Below are positions 28,211 to 36,739 of a DNA stretch of 64,000 nucleotides, one piece after another. The notes below the pieces were generated by a model, which ran no database searches, was not told where the DNA came from, and was given only the letters and a program-made list of their open reading frames with translations. The position numbers and the translations under genes are program-made. The stretch covers positions 186,001 through 250,000 of the forward strand of contig CAZQVN010000001.1 of the NCBI GenBank assembly GCA_964596775.1. The letters are read 5' to 3'. The stretch's first letter is position 1, and every line of letters starts with the position of its first letter. This DNA is from CAZQVN01 sp964596775 (GTDB lineage: Bacteria > Eisenbacteria > RBG-16-71-46 > JABDJR01 > JAWXBZ01).

Positions 28211-29211
28211 CGGGAACCCCGGATCTCCAGGATGTCGCGCGCAGCCCGGTCGTCGGGGAGGAGGCCGGGCTTGACGAGCCGGGGAACGAGGCGCCTCCAG
28301 TCATCTCCCCCTGGGGAGGCGAAGACCGCGGAGAACAGCTCCGTGGCCCGGGCGCGGTCGCCGGCCACCCACAATGTGGCCGCCTGCCAGAACTTGAGCT
28401 CCACGTTTCCGGGGTCGAGCCGGCCGGCGGCCGCATAAGCCGCGGCCGCGTCTTCGACCCTGCCCTCCGCCATGTACTTATCTCCTTCGTCCGTAAGGCG
28501 ATACGCTCTCTGGAGACGGACCAGCCGCCGCAGTTCGACCAGGGGCTCCGGGTGATCCTCGACCCGGAGGTCGAACAGGCGGTCGGTCCACGGTTCCGCG
28601 GACGGCTCGGCCCGGACCACCAGGAGCGCCGCGGACTGCTTCCCGCGCAGGTCGCCCCCCTCCCGCTCCGCCGCATCGAGGGCGACGAGAAGGTGATCGG
28701 CGAGGTCGCCGGCGCCGGAGGCCACCGCCTCCTCGTAGGCCCGTGACATGGCTCCCCAGACGGTCGTCGAGTCCATGATGTTGGCCTGGACGGAATACCC
28801 GGGCCCGGTGACGTGACCGGCGGCATCAATGCACTTGAGACCGGTGTGACCCGCCGCCCGCCCCGCCGCATCGACCATGCCCACCTGGCGGACGTCCCGC
28901 CCGGCGTCGGCGGCCACGAGCCGGGCCAGCGCTTCCGGAGCGGACAGCCCCTCCTTCATGAGGCCGAGCGCCCGGGGGCCGTATGCGGGCTCCGCAAACG
29001 ACTGCGTGGCCACGGCTCCGACACCGGATTCGGCCCACGGCACCACGCCGCCCACGGAAAAATAGTGCGACTGAACGGCGACACCGAGGTTTCCGGTGGC
29101 CGGATCCCGGGCCACGATGGAATAGGTGTGCACGGGCCGCGCCGGGGCCGGACGGGCCGCGGGGGCAGGCGCGGCCAGGGCCAGCGCGGTGTGCAGAAAA
29201 ATCCACGGCAC
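28207..29211 (-). CDS. Secreted DUF1028 family protein
   Basis: 334 residues. A signal peptide (WIFLHTALALAAPAPAARPA) precedes a DUF1028 domain with the Ntn-hydrolase-like opening YSIVARDPATGNLGVAVQSH, VVPWAESGVGAVATQS and the motif GYSVQANIM. The C-terminal third has a TPR-like hairpin (AEGRVEDAAAAYAAAGRLDP). DUF1028 proteins are putative amidohydrolases with no settled substrate. The GTG start at 29211 is preceded by GAAGGAGA at five bases and gives a proper signal peptide. The gene overlaps the antiporter gene by four bases. Confidence 0.82.
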   Translation of the reverse strand: MPWIFLHTALALAAPAPAARPAPARPVHTYSIVARDPATGNLGVAVQSHYFSVGGVVPWAESGVGAVATQSFAEPAYGPRALGLMKEGLSAPEALARLVAADAGRDVRQVGMVDAAGRAAGHTGLKCIDAAGHVTGPGYSVQANIMDSTTVWGAMSRAYEEAVASGAGDLADHLLVALDAAEREGGDLRGKQSAALLVVRAEPSAEPWTDRLFDLRVEDHPEPLVELRRLVRLQRAYRLTDEGDKYMAEGRVEDAAAAYAAAGRLDPGNVELKFWQAATLWVAGDRARATELFSAVFASPGGDDWRRLVPRLVKPGLLPDDRAARDILEIRGSR

Positions 29212-29542
29212 GGAATTCTCCTTCGTCAGAAGCTCCGAAAAAGTCTGCCCCGGCCGGGCACGGGGCCCGGTCGGGGCCTGGGCTCCCCGCAACGGGAGAC
29301 ATGACATGAGTCAGGCCGGTCGATGTCCGGTAACCCGCTCATCGTGGCGGTTCGTGGACAACTGTGCAAGAGGTTTCCCGGGGAAAAAGCGACCGGGGCC
29401 GGGGGGGGCATCGGCCCATGGGCGGGCCCGCGCATAAAGGGTTGAAAAATGGGGGGGGCTCCCCTACCCTCCCGTGTTGGTCTGTCCACCATCCGTTGTA
29501 CACGTCTGCAAACGGCTGTCCCCTTAACCTGAAGAGGGTCTG
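29212..29542. other. 331-base intergenic region upstream of DUF1028 (minus) and cupredoxin (plus) genes
   Basis: No gene is supported. The region is C- and G-rich with homopolymer runs (GGGGGG near 29409 and 29452). A weak plus-strand promoter candidate TTGGTC and TACACG (29477-29502) precedes the cupredoxin gene. Otherwise nothing distinctive is visible. Confidence 0.35.
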
Positions 29543-30334
29543 ATGAATTCCAAACTGTCTCTGTGCACGGCTGCCCTGTTTTTCCTCACCGTCGGATGCG
29601 GCGGTGGCGGCGGAGATTCGCATACCGCGGACAAGCCCGCGGACAACGCGGCCGCTTCGCACGACGCCGCCCCGGCCGCCGTCGACCCGGCCACCGCGGC
29701 CACGGTTTCCGGCACCATCTCCTTCGAGGGTGATGTGCCGAAGGCGGAAAAGATCAACATGTCCGCCGATCCGACCTGCGCCGCGATGCACTCCGAGCCG
29801 ATGTACACCCAGTCCACCGTCGTCAACGACGGCAAGCTGCAGTGGGTGTTCGTCTACGTGAAGAGCGGTCTCGAAGGGAAGAGCTTCCCCACGCCGAGCA
29901 CCCCCGCGGTCATGGACCAGCACGGCTGCAAGTACGAGCCGCACGTCCTCGGAGTCATGGTCAACCAGCCGCTCGAAATCCTCAACTCCGACGAAACGCT
30001 GCACAACATCCACGCGATGCCGACGGCCAACAAGGCGTTCAACATCGGCATGCCGCTCAAGGACATGAAGCAGCAGAAGACGTTCGACCAGCCCGAGGTG
30101 ATGATCCCGGTGAAGTGCGACGTCCACTCGTGGATGATTTCGTACATCGGCGTCCTCCCGCACCCCTGCTTCGCGGTGAGCAGCGCCACCGGCTCCTACA
30201 CGATTTCCGGCCTCCCGCCCGGCACGTACACGCTGGAAGCCTGGCACGAAACGCTCGGGGCCCAGACCATGGAAGTCACGGTCGGACCGAGCGAGACGAA
30301 GACGGCCGACTTCACCTTCAAGGCCACCTCCTAG
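29543..30334 (+). CDS. Cupredoxin-like lipoprotein
   Basis: 263 residues. The lipobox FLTVGC (Cys19) is followed by a glycine and alanine-rich linker. Residues about 55-200 form a cupredoxin-type domain with a plausible type 1 copper site: His154 or His157 in ETLHNIHAMP, then Cys182, His185 and Met188 in VKCDVHSWM. The C-terminal 65 residues are a carboxypeptidase-regulatory-like beta-sandwich (SYTISGLPPGTYTLEAWHE). It would sit on the periplasmic side and could pass electrons to the CuA site of the oxidase, which lacks its own cytochrome domain; it lies just upstream of ctaA. That link is inference. GAAGAGGG precedes the ATG. Confidence 0.85.
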   Translation: MNSKLSLCTAALFFLTVGCGGGGGDSHTADKPADNAAASHDAAPAAVDPATAATVSGTISFEGDVPKAEKINMSADPTCAAMHSEPMYTQSTVVNDGKLQWVFVYVKSGLEGKSFPTPSTPAVMDQHGCKYEPHVLGVMVNQPLEILNSDETLHNIHAMPTANKAFNIGMPLKDMKQQKTFDQPEVMIPVKCDVHSWMISYIGVLPHPCFAVSSATGSYTISGLPPGTYTLEAWHETLGAQTMEVTVGPSETKTADFTFKATS

Positions 30335-30348
30335 TTTCCTGAATTCTG

Positions 30349-30380
30349 CCCGCCCGGCGCCCGGCGCGCCGGGCGGGATT
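30349..30380 (+). terminator. Probable terminator after the cupredoxin gene
   Basis: CCCGCCCGGCG (30349-30359) pairs with CGCCGGGCGGG (30367-30377), an 11-bp GC stem followed only by ATTTC. The hairpin is strong but the T-run is poor, so read-through into ctaA, which starts at 30392, is likely. Confidence 0.5.
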
Positions 30381-30391
30381 TCGGAGTCTTC

Positions 30392-31390
30392 TTGAACGCA
30401 TCCCGCCCGACACCCCGCAGTTCATCCGCACCGGAACCGACCGGCGGCGTCTGGCTCGGCCGGTACGCCCGCCTGGTGGCCGTCTGCACGCTCATCCTGA
30501 TCTTCGCCGGCGGGCTCGTCACGAGCACGGGATCCGGCCTCGCCGTGCCGGACTGGCCGCTGTCCTACGGGATGCTCTTTCCCCCCATGGTCGGCGGCAT
30601 CCTGTACGAGCATGGACACCGGATGGTGGCGGCCACGGTGGCCGCCATGATGGCGATACTCTGCATCTGGATCTGGCGGACGGAACGGCGGTCCTGGGTG
30701 CGTAGACTGGGCTTCATCGCCATGGGCACGGTGCTGGCCCAGGCGCTGCTCGGCGGCATCACCGTCCTGCTCCTTCTTCCGGACGCCGTGTCCATCAGTC
30801 ACGCCGCGCTTGCCGAGATCTTCTTCTGCCTGACGGTCACGATTGCCGTCGTGACCTCCCGCGGCTGGAAAAGCGCGCCGGAACGCGGGACCTCCGACGG
30901 CGCGTCCTCGGTTCCGCTGCTGGCCGCGATCACGACCGGGCTCATCTACGTGCAGATCATCCTCGGCGCGGTGATGCGCCACACCGGCGCCGGGCTCGCG
31001 ATCCCTGACTTTCCGCTGTCGTACGGGCAGATCGTGCCGCCTTCGCTGGCCGGAGGCGTGGCCATCCATTATGCGCACCGGGTGGGCGCGGTCGTCGTCA
31101 CGCTGGCCATCGTTGCCCTGGCCACGGTGGTCATGAAGCGCCATGCCGCCGATTCCTGGATCGTGGGCCCCGCGCGGCTGCTCGTGCTGCTGGTCGTGGT
31201 TCAGATCGGCCTCGGCGGCCTGACGATCTGGACGATGAAGGCGGTCCTGCCGACGACGGCCCACGTTGCGGTGGGGGCCTCGATCCTCGCCACCAGCCTC
31301 GTTCTCACGCTGCGCTCCTTCCGCCTGTACCGCCTTCCCGAAGAACGTCCCGAACCGGCGGTGATGCCGCGGCGCGAGGTCACGGCGTGA
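30392..31390 (+). CDS. ctaA: Heme A synthase (COX15/CtaA)
   Basis: 332 residues with eight membrane helices arranged as two similar four-helix halves. Each half has the expected histidines: EHGHR and ISHAAL in the first, HYAHR and TAHVAV in the second. The repeats LAVPDWPLSYG and LAIPDFPLSYG show the internal duplication. CtaA oxidises the C8 methyl of heme O to make heme A for the aa3 oxidase encoded 15 kb upstream. The TTG start follows GGAGTCTTC. Its stop overlaps the GTG of ctaB (GTGA). Confidence 0.95.
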   Translation: MNASRPTPRSSSAPEPTGGVWLGRYARLVAVCTLILIFAGGLVTSTGSGLAVPDWPLSYGMLFPPMVGGILYEHGHRMVAATVAAMMAILCIWIWRTERRSWVRRLGFIAMGTVLAQALLGGITVLLLLPDAVSISHAALAEIFFCLTVTIAVVTSRGWKSAPERGTSDGASSVPLLAAITTGLIYVQIILGAVMRHTGAGLAIPDFPLSYGQIVPPSLAGGVAIHYAHRVGAVVVTLAIVALATVVMKRHAADSWIVGPARLLVLLVVVQIGLGGLTIWTMKAVLPTTAHVAVGASILATSLVLTLRSFRLYRLPEERPEPAVMPRREVTA

Positions 31391-32382
31391 GCGTCGGCGG
31401 CGTCAAGGTCGGCGAACCGGCCGCCGCGCGCACGCCCGCGCCGACGCTCGGCGCGCCCGCGATCGGCGCCCCGGGATCGTTGAACCCGGCGGTGGACGCG
31501 GGGCGCGAAACCGCCCGGTCCTCGTCCCGCTTCGCGGACTACATGGAACTCACGAAGCCGCGGATCACGTTTCTCGTCCTCGTCACCACGTTCATCGGGT
31601 TCTTCATGGGGGCCCGGGGCGCGATGGATCTTCCGCTGCTCTTCCACACCCTGTTCGGCACGGCGCTCGTGGCCGGCGGCGCCAGCGCACTGAACCAGGT
31701 CCTCGAGCACGCGCTGGACGCCCGGATGAAGCGCACCCGGAACCGCCCGCTTCCGGCGCGGCGCCTGTCCGTTCACGAGGCGCAGCTGTTCGGCGTGACC
31801 CTCTGCGCGGTCGGCGTCCTCTACCTCACGTTTGCCGCGAACCTCCTGACCGGCGCCCTCGCGGCCGCCACCGTGGCGTCGTACGTGTTTCTCTACACCC
31901 CGCTCAAGACGGTGACGCCGCTGTCCACGATGATCGGGGCGGTGCCGGGGGCCCTGCCGCCGGTCGGCGGTTGGGCGGCGGCCACGAACCAGGTGACCCC
32001 GGGGGCGTGGATACTTTTCGGCATCGTTTTCGCGTGGCAGCTGCCGCACTTCCTGGCCATCGCCTGGATCTACCGGGACGATTACGATCGCGCCGGCTAT
32101 CCGATGCTGCCGGTTCTCGACCGGGTGGGACTCGCCACCGGACGTCACATGGTGGTCTGGAGCCTGGCCCTGATACCGATCAGCCTGATGCCCACGCTCC
32201 TGTTCATGACCGGAACCCTCTACTTCTTCGGCGCTCTTCTTCTCGGGCTCGTGTTCCTCGCCTACAGCGTGCTGTTCACGATCTTCCGCACCGACCGCTG
32301 CGCGCGCCATCTCTTCCTGGTTTCGATCCTGTACCTTCCGCTGCTCTGGGGATTGATGATCCTCGACAAGTCGACCCTCTGA
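31387..32382 (+). CDS. ctaB: Heme O synthase (protoheme IX farnesyltransferase)
   Basis: 331 residues, a UbiA-type prenyltransferase with about nine membrane helices. The first prenyl-diphosphate motif reads NQVLEHALDARMKRTRNRPL and the second is in IYRDDYDRAGYPMLPV. CtaB farnesylates heme b to give heme O, the substrate of CtaA. The first 40 residues are a low-complexity alanine and proline-rich cytoplasmic extension. The GTG start overlaps the ctaA stop by four bases. Confidence 0.95.
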   Translation: MSVGGVKVGEPAAARTPAPTLGAPAIGAPGSLNPAVDAGRETARSSSRFADYMELTKPRITFLVLVTTFIGFFMGARGAMDLPLLFHTLFGTALVAGGASALNQVLEHALDARMKRTRNRPLPARRLSVHEAQLFGVTLCAVGVLYLTFAANLLTGALAAATVASYVFLYTPLKTVTPLSTMIGAVPGALPPVGGWAAATNQVTPGAWILFGIVFAWQLPHFLAIAWIYRDDYDRAGYPMLPVLDRVGLATGRHMVVWSLALIPISLMPTLLFMTGTLYFFGALLLGLVFLAYSVLFTIFRTDRCARHLFLVSILYLPLLWGLMILDKSTL

Positions 32383-32396
32383 AGTCCCCCATCGTG

Positions 32397-33344
32397 ATGA
32401 CGGAAACTCCCGTCCCTTCTCCGCAGCAGACCCCCGCGGTCGATGTGGCCGGGCTCTCCCACTCCTACGGATCCCGGACGGCCCTGGACTCGGTGGGGTT
32501 CCAGGTGGCGCGGGGGGAATTCTTCGGCGTCCTCGGGCCGAACGGAGGCGGCAAGACGACGCTGTTCCGGATCCTCGCCACGCTGTTTCCTCCCGCCTCC
32601 GGAACGGCGCGGATTCTCGGCCTCGACATCCGCGGCGATTCCGCGGCGTTGCGCCGCCGGCTCGGCGTGGTGTTCCAGTCGCCGGCGCTCGATGCGCAGC
32701 TCACCGTTGCCGAGAACCTCAGGCACCAGGGGCGCCTGCACGGGTTTTCCGGGCGGAACCTCGGGGAGCGGATCGAGGGCGCGGTGGAACGCTTCGGCCT
32801 CGGCGACCGCCGGAAGGACCTCGTCCGGAACCTGTCCGGCGGGCTCAAGCGCCGGGTCGAACTGGCCCGCGCCCTGCTGACCGATCCCGAGGTGCTGCTC
32901 CTCGACGAGCCGACCACCGGCCTCGACCCGGTGGCGCGGCGCGAGTTCTGGAGCTACCTGACGGAACTGCGCCGGAACGCCGGCCTGACGATCCTTCTCA
33001 CCACCCATCTTCTCGACGAGGCCGATCCGTGCGACCGCGTCGGCATCCTCGACCGGGGAAAGCTCGTGGCGCTGGACCGGCCGGACGCGATCAAGTCGGG
33101 CGTCGGCGGCGACGTCGTCTCCGTCACCGGGAACGATCCGGACCGGCTCCTCGCCGACATCCGGACCCGCTTCGGCGCGGACGCGCGCCTGGTGGACGGT
33201 GTCGTGCGGATCGAGCGCGAGAAGGGGCACGCGTTCGTGCCCGAGCTCGTCGAGGCCTTTTCCGGGCGGATCCTGTCGGTGACCGTGGCCCGGCCGACGC
33301 TCGAGGACGCGTTCATCCGCCTGACGGGACGGGGGTTCGCATGA
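32397..33344 (+). CDS. ABC transporter ATP-binding protein in the heme A operon
   Basis: 315 residues. All ABC motifs are present: Walker A GPNGGGKTT near residue 50, Q-loop VVFQSPALD, signature LSGGLKRRVELARAL, Walker B VLLLDEPTTGLD and the H-loop TTHLLDEAD. The C-terminal extension (about 90 residues, ending TLEDAFIRLTGRGF) is of the DrrA/NatA exporter kind. It pairs with the permease whose ATG overlaps its stop (ATGA). Lying 14 bases after ctaB, it probably exports a substrate needed for, or harmful to, oxidase assembly; the substrate is unknown. GTG at 32394 is an alternative start. Confidence 0.92.
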   Translation: MTETPVPSPQQTPAVDVAGLSHSYGSRTALDSVGFQVARGEFFGVLGPNGGGKTTLFRILATLFPPASGTARILGLDIRGDSAALRRRLGVVFQSPALDAQLTVAENLRHQGRLHGFSGRNLGERIEGAVERFGLGDRRKDLVRNLSGGLKRRVELARALLTDPEVLLLDEPTTGLDPVARREFWSYLTELRRNAGLTILLTTHLLDEADPCDRVGILDRGKLVALDRPDAIKSGVGGDVVSVTGNDPDRLLADIRTRFGADARLVDGVVRIEREKGHAFVPELVEAFSGRILSVTVARPTLEDAFIRLTGRGFA

Positions 33345-34117
33345 CCGGCCTGTTCACCCTCGTCGAACGGGAGATCGTCCGGTTTCTCCGGCAGCGGAGC
33401 CGCGTCATCGGGGCCCTGCTCACGCCGCTTTTGTTCTGGCTGCTGATCGGCTCGGGGATCGGCAGCTCGTTTTCCGGCAGCGGCGGGGAGACCATGAACT
33501 TCCGGGAGTACTTCTTCCCGGGAACGCTGGTCCTGATCGTGTTCTTCACCGCGATCTTTTCCACGATCTCGGTGATCGAAGACCGGAAGGAGGGCTTTCT
33601 CCAGTCGGTGCTGGTGTCGCCGGTGCCGCGGTCGGCGCTCGCCGCGGGCAAGATCCTCGGGGGATCGATCCTCGCGGTGGCCCAGGGAACCCTGTTCCTG
33701 GCCCTCGCACCGTTCGCCGGAATTCCCCTCACGGTGACCGCGGCGCTGACGACCGTGGCCACGCTGGCGCTCGTGGCGGTCGGCCTGACCGGGCTCGGGT
33801 TCGTGATCGCCTGGCGGATGGACTCGACGCAGGGTTTTCACGCCATCATGAACGTGTTCCTGATTCCGCTGTGGCTGCTTTCCGGCGCCGCGTTTCCGGC
33901 GGCCGGCGCCTCGGGGTGGCTCAAGGTCGCCATGGCGCTGAACCCGGTGTCCTACGGTGTGGCGGCGGTGCGGCGTGCCCTCTACGCGGGAGGACCGGCC
34001 GAGGTCACCGGGGTCCCCTCGTTCGCCGCGGCGCTGATCGTGTCGGCGGGGTTCGCGCTGTTCATGCTCGCCGCCTCGACCTGGGTCGTGGGGCGGCGGA
34101 CCGCGGTGCACGGCTAG
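33341..34117 (+). CDS. ABC-2 type transporter permease
   Basis: 258 residues with six membrane helices and the ABC-2 pattern: an early helix LLTPLLFWLLIGSGIG, the conserved stretch GFLQSVLVSPVPRSALAAGKI, and LIPLWLLSGAAFPAAGASGW near the C-terminus. It forms an exporter with the ATPase encoded just upstream, coupled by a four-base overlap. The set ctaA-ctaB-ATPase-permease appears to be a single operon. An opposing gene ends 15 bases downstream. Confidence 0.9.
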   Translation: MTGLFTLVEREIVRFLRQRSRVIGALLTPLLFWLLIGSGIGSSFSGSGGETMNFREYFFPGTLVLIVFFTAIFSTISVIEDRKEGFLQSVLVSPVPRSALAAGKILGGSILAVAQGTLFLALAPFAGIPLTVTAALTTVATLALVAVGLTGLGFVIAWRMDSTQGFHAIMNVFLIPLWLLSGAAFPAAGASGWLKVAMALNPVSYGVAAVRRALYAGGPAEVTGVPSFAAALIVSAGFALFMLAASTWVVGRRTAVHG

Positions 34118-34132
34118 TCCCGGAGCCGTTCC

Positions 34133-34558
34133 TCACTGCTCCCCCCGCGGCCAGATGAGGAACGCGCTGATCAGCAACGCCAGTCCGACGGCCGCCGGAA
34201 TGATCCCGACCGCCCACGCTTCCCCGTGATCCTCCATGATCGAGAGAAAGATGCTGACCGCGACACCGGCGAAGAGCGTGACGATCCCGCCGATCAGCAA
34301 CCCCTGGGCGCGCTGCTTCGGTGTACGGGACCAGCTGCTCTCTTCGTCGTCCTCCAGACCGGCGAGCGGAGGAAGTTTCGAGGGGTCGAGTCCGCGCTCG
34401 ATGGCCGCGATCCTCTCCCGCTGGGCCAGCTCGATGAGGCGCTGGCGTCCCATCGTCTTGAGGATTCCGGCGGTGATCCCTCCGATCACCGCAATGATCG
34501 GGATGGTCAGCACCATGAGCGGTATGAACTCCCGGGCATCGAATTCGAACAAGGGCAT
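34133..34558 (-). CDS. DUF6249-like small membrane protein
   Basis: 141 residues. An N-terminal helix (FIPLMVLTIPIIAVIGGITAGIL) is followed by a cytoplasmic basic segment with RERIAAIERGLDPSKLP, a pattern common in the DUF6249 family, and two C-terminal helices ending WPRGEQ. Function unknown; relatives are often found beside ECF sigma genes, as here. The ATG at 34558 is chosen because GAGGAG lies six bases upstream; the ATG at 34564 overlaps that ribosome binding site. Confidence 0.72.
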   Translation of the reverse strand: MPLFEFDAREFIPLMVLTIPIIAVIGGITAGILKTMGRQRLIELAQRERIAAIERGLDPSKLPPLAGLEDDEESSWSRTPKQRAQGLLIGGIVTLFAGVAVSIFLSIMEDHGEAWAVGIIPAAVGLALLISAFLIWPRGEQ

Positions 34559-34866
34559 TGTCATCTCCTCTCTTATAACCTATTGTTATTAAATGGATTG
34601 TAGGATTCTGTCCGCCGCGCGGCCGTGACGGCCGCTGCGTCGATCCGTCCGGCGGTGACCGGCGTCGCCGGCCGTGTTTGCCGCCTTCATTCCCTCTGAC
34701 CGGTCGTTGAGGCCACGCGGTTTCAGAAAAATGACGTCGTCAGCCGGGCGCAGCCGGAGTGCGCATCACGATGAAACACGCCGCACGGACGCGTGACGGA
34801 GTTCCGCGGCACGGACCGGAGAATCAGGTGAAACCGCACCCGCCCATCCCCCCGTCCAACCCGGTG
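34559..34866. other. Divergent region upstream of the DUF6249-like and ECF sigma genes
   Basis: AT-rich near 34570-34605 (TTATAACCTATTGTTATTAAA), where minus-strand -10-like hexamers TACAAT and TTATAA occur, so the DUF6249-like promoter is probably here. The rest is GC-rich. In-frame upstream ATG or GTG codons at 34759, 34771 and 34828 could extend the sigma factor, so its promoter cannot be placed. Confidence 0.35.
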
Positions 34867-35460
34867 ATGCACGACAAGCCGGCACAGACAACCGGTTCCC
34901 GCCACGGGCCGGACGACGAGGCTGCGTGGATCAGGGCCGCCCGCGCCGGAGATGCCGGCGCATTCCGGAATCTGGTGGAGCGGCACCAGGGTTCGGCGGT
35001 GAACCTGGCGTTCCGCATGCTCCGCTCGCGGACCGACGCCGAGGAGGTGGCGCAGGATGCGTTCGTCCGGGCATGGAGGGCCTTGCCGGAGTTCCGGGGC
35101 GAGTCCCGCTTCGGCACCTGGCTGCACCGCATCGTCGTGCGGCGGGCCCTGGATCGCGCCGAGCGCCTCAAGGTCCGATCGAGGCGGGAAGCGCCGCTCG
35201 ACGACTCGATCGACCGGATCGCGGATCCGCAATCGGACGGACCGGACCTGCCGGAGCTCCGCCGCCGGCTGGATGCGGCCATGGAAATTCTCGACGAACG
35301 GGAGCGCCTGGCCATCACGCTGTATTATCATGAGGACCGTTCCGTCGAGAGCGTGTCGGCGGTGATGGACCTGCCCGACGGCACCGTCAAGACGCTGCTC
35401 CACCGGGCCCGCGCCAGACTGAGAACCCGCCTCGCGGGGAAGGATCACGGAAAGACATGA
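34867..35460 (+). CDS. ECF-type RNA polymerase sigma factor
   Basis: 197 residues from the ATG at 34867. Region 2 is clear (GAFRNLVERHQGSAVNLAFR, then EEVAQDAFVRAWRALPEFRG and FGTWLHRIVVRRALD). Region 4 is YYHEDRSVESVSAVMDLPDG followed by TVKTLLHRARARLRTRL. This is a group 4 sigma factor. The ATG of the downstream anti-sigma gene overlaps its stop (ATGA), and SCO and DUF420 follow with the same coupling, so it probably regulates copper or oxidase assembly genes. The exact start is uncertain; earlier in-frame starts would add up to 36 basic, proline-rich residues. Confidence 0.88.
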   Translation: MHDKPAQTTGSRHGPDDEAAWIRAARAGDAGAFRNLVERHQGSAVNLAFRMLRSRTDAEEVAQDAFVRAWRALPEFRGESRFGTWLHRIVVRRALDRAERLKVRSRREAPLDDSIDRIADPQSDGPDLPELRRRLDAAMEILDERERLAITLYYHEDRSVESVSAVMDLPDGTVKTLLHRARARLRTRLAGKDHGKT

Positions 35461-36071
35461 ACTGCGGACGCTTCGAAACATGGCTCGATACCGGCCGACC
35501 GGCCGGCGCGGATGACGCGGCACGGCGGCACGCGGCGGAGTGCCCCGCCTGCGGGGATGCCCTGGAAGCCTCGGTCGAACTCGACCGGCTGTTCGAGGAT
35601 CCGGGCCTTGCCGTATCCGGCACGTTTGCCGACCGGGTCATGGCCCGGGTGATGCTGGAACCGCGCGCCGCGGCACGGCCGGCACTGCGTGCGGAAACGC
35701 CATGGTGGATCGAAACCTGGGCGGAACCGACCGCCGCGCTGGCGCTCACGGCGCTCGCGCTTCTGGCCTGGCAGTGGGCGGCCGTGCTGTCCGGAATCGC
35801 CGACAGTGTGAACGCCGCGGGCTGGGTCGCCGGCCTGGCCGCGGACCTGGCCGCCCGCCCGTTCGCGACGATCACCGGCGCGCTGCCGGTGGCCATGCTC
35901 ACGCTGGTCTTCGGCGCGCTTCTCGGCTGGGGGTCGCTGGCCCTCTACCGCGGCGTGGAAGAGTGGATGTCCGGAAACCCGGGAGGCGTCGTGCCGATAC
36001 CGGCCGGAGCGCCGTCACCGCTTGTCCGCCGGGAATCCGGTGCCCGGTCCGCGCCGCGGAGGCCCCGATGA
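35457..36071 (+). CDS. Anti-sigma factor with zinc-finger-like N-terminus
   Basis: 204 residues. The N-terminus has Cys3 followed by HAAECPAC, the His-x3-Cys-x2-Cys pattern of ZAS-type anti-sigma domains. Two hydrophobic stretches (ALALTALALLAWQWAAVLSG and ITGALPVAMLTLVFGALLGWG) anchor it in the membrane, and a basic, proline-rich tail follows. ZAS proteins bind their sigma factor and release it on a redox, metal or envelope signal. It overlaps both neighbours by four bases, immediately before a periplasmic copper chaperone, so a copper or thiol-redox signal is an attractive inference. Confidence 0.82.
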   Translation: MNCGRFETWLDTGRPAGADDAARRHAAECPACGDALEASVELDRLFEDPGLAVSGTFADRVMARVMLEPRAAARPALRAETPWWIETWAEPTAALALTALALLAWQWAAVLSGIADSVNAAGWVAGLAADLAARPFATITGALPVAMLTLVFGALLGWGSLALYRGVEEWMSGNPGGVVPIPAGAPSPLVRRESGARSAPRRPR

Positions 36072-36739
36072 GCACTTCGTCGACAGCCGGAAGCCGCATC
36101 CTCTGGGGTGCCCTGATCCTGATCCTCGCCGGAACGGCCGGGGCGTTCCTCGGAACCCGCTACCTCTGGCCCGATCTCGTGCCGCAGAGGGCCGGATCGA
36201 CGCAGCTGCCGGAGTACGGATCCGTGGCCGACTTCACGCTGACGAACCAGAAGGGGCAGTCGGTCCGCCGCGCCGACCTCGACGGCCGGCCGTGGGTGGC
36301 GGATTTCATTTTCACGCGCTGCTCCGGACCGTGCCCGCTGCTCACTTCGCAGATGGCGGCGGTGGCCGACAGCCTCGGCGCGGAATCGCCCGTGCGCTTC
36401 GTTTCCTTTTCCGTGGATCCCGAGCGGGACACTCCGGAAACGCTGTCCGCCTACGCGGAGAACTACGGCGCGGACTCTTCGCGCTGGCACTTCCTGACCG
36501 GACCGCGGCGGACGATCGCGGAGCTGGCCACGAGCTCTTTCCACCTGGGCATGGGCGACCCCGCCCCCCTGGCGGACGGCAGCGACGCCGAGGAGTTCTA
36601 CGACATCCCCCACAGCCTGCGCTTCACGCTCGTGGACGGCCGCGGGGTCATCCGCGGCTACTATGACGGCACCGATCCCGAGGCGATCGCGAAGCTGTAC
36701 GCGGATCTCGCGCTCCTGAACGGCGGCTCGAGACTTTGA
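36068..36739 (+). CDS. SCO1/SenC family copper chaperone
   Basis: 223 residues: an N-terminal membrane anchor (ILWGALILILAGTAGAFLG) and a periplasmic thioredoxin-like domain. The copper site is complete with Cys85 and Cys89 in TRCSGPCPLL and His182 in DIPHSLRF. SCO proteins deliver copper to, or keep reduced, the CuA site of oxidase subunit II. The ATG overlaps the anti-sigma stop, and its own stop overlaps the TTG of the DUF420 gene. Its position inside a sigma/anti-sigma operon is unusual. Confidence 0.93.
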   Translation: MSTSSTAGSRILWGALILILAGTAGAFLGTRYLWPDLVPQRAGSTQLPEYGSVADFTLTNQKGQSVRRADLDGRPWVADFIFTRCSGPCPLLTSQMAAVADSLGAESPVRFVSFSVDPERDTPETLSAYAENYGADSSRWHFLTGPRRTIAELATSSFHLGMGDPAPLADGSDAEEFYDIPHSLRFTLVDGRGVIRGYYDGTDPEAIAKLYADLALLNGGSRL

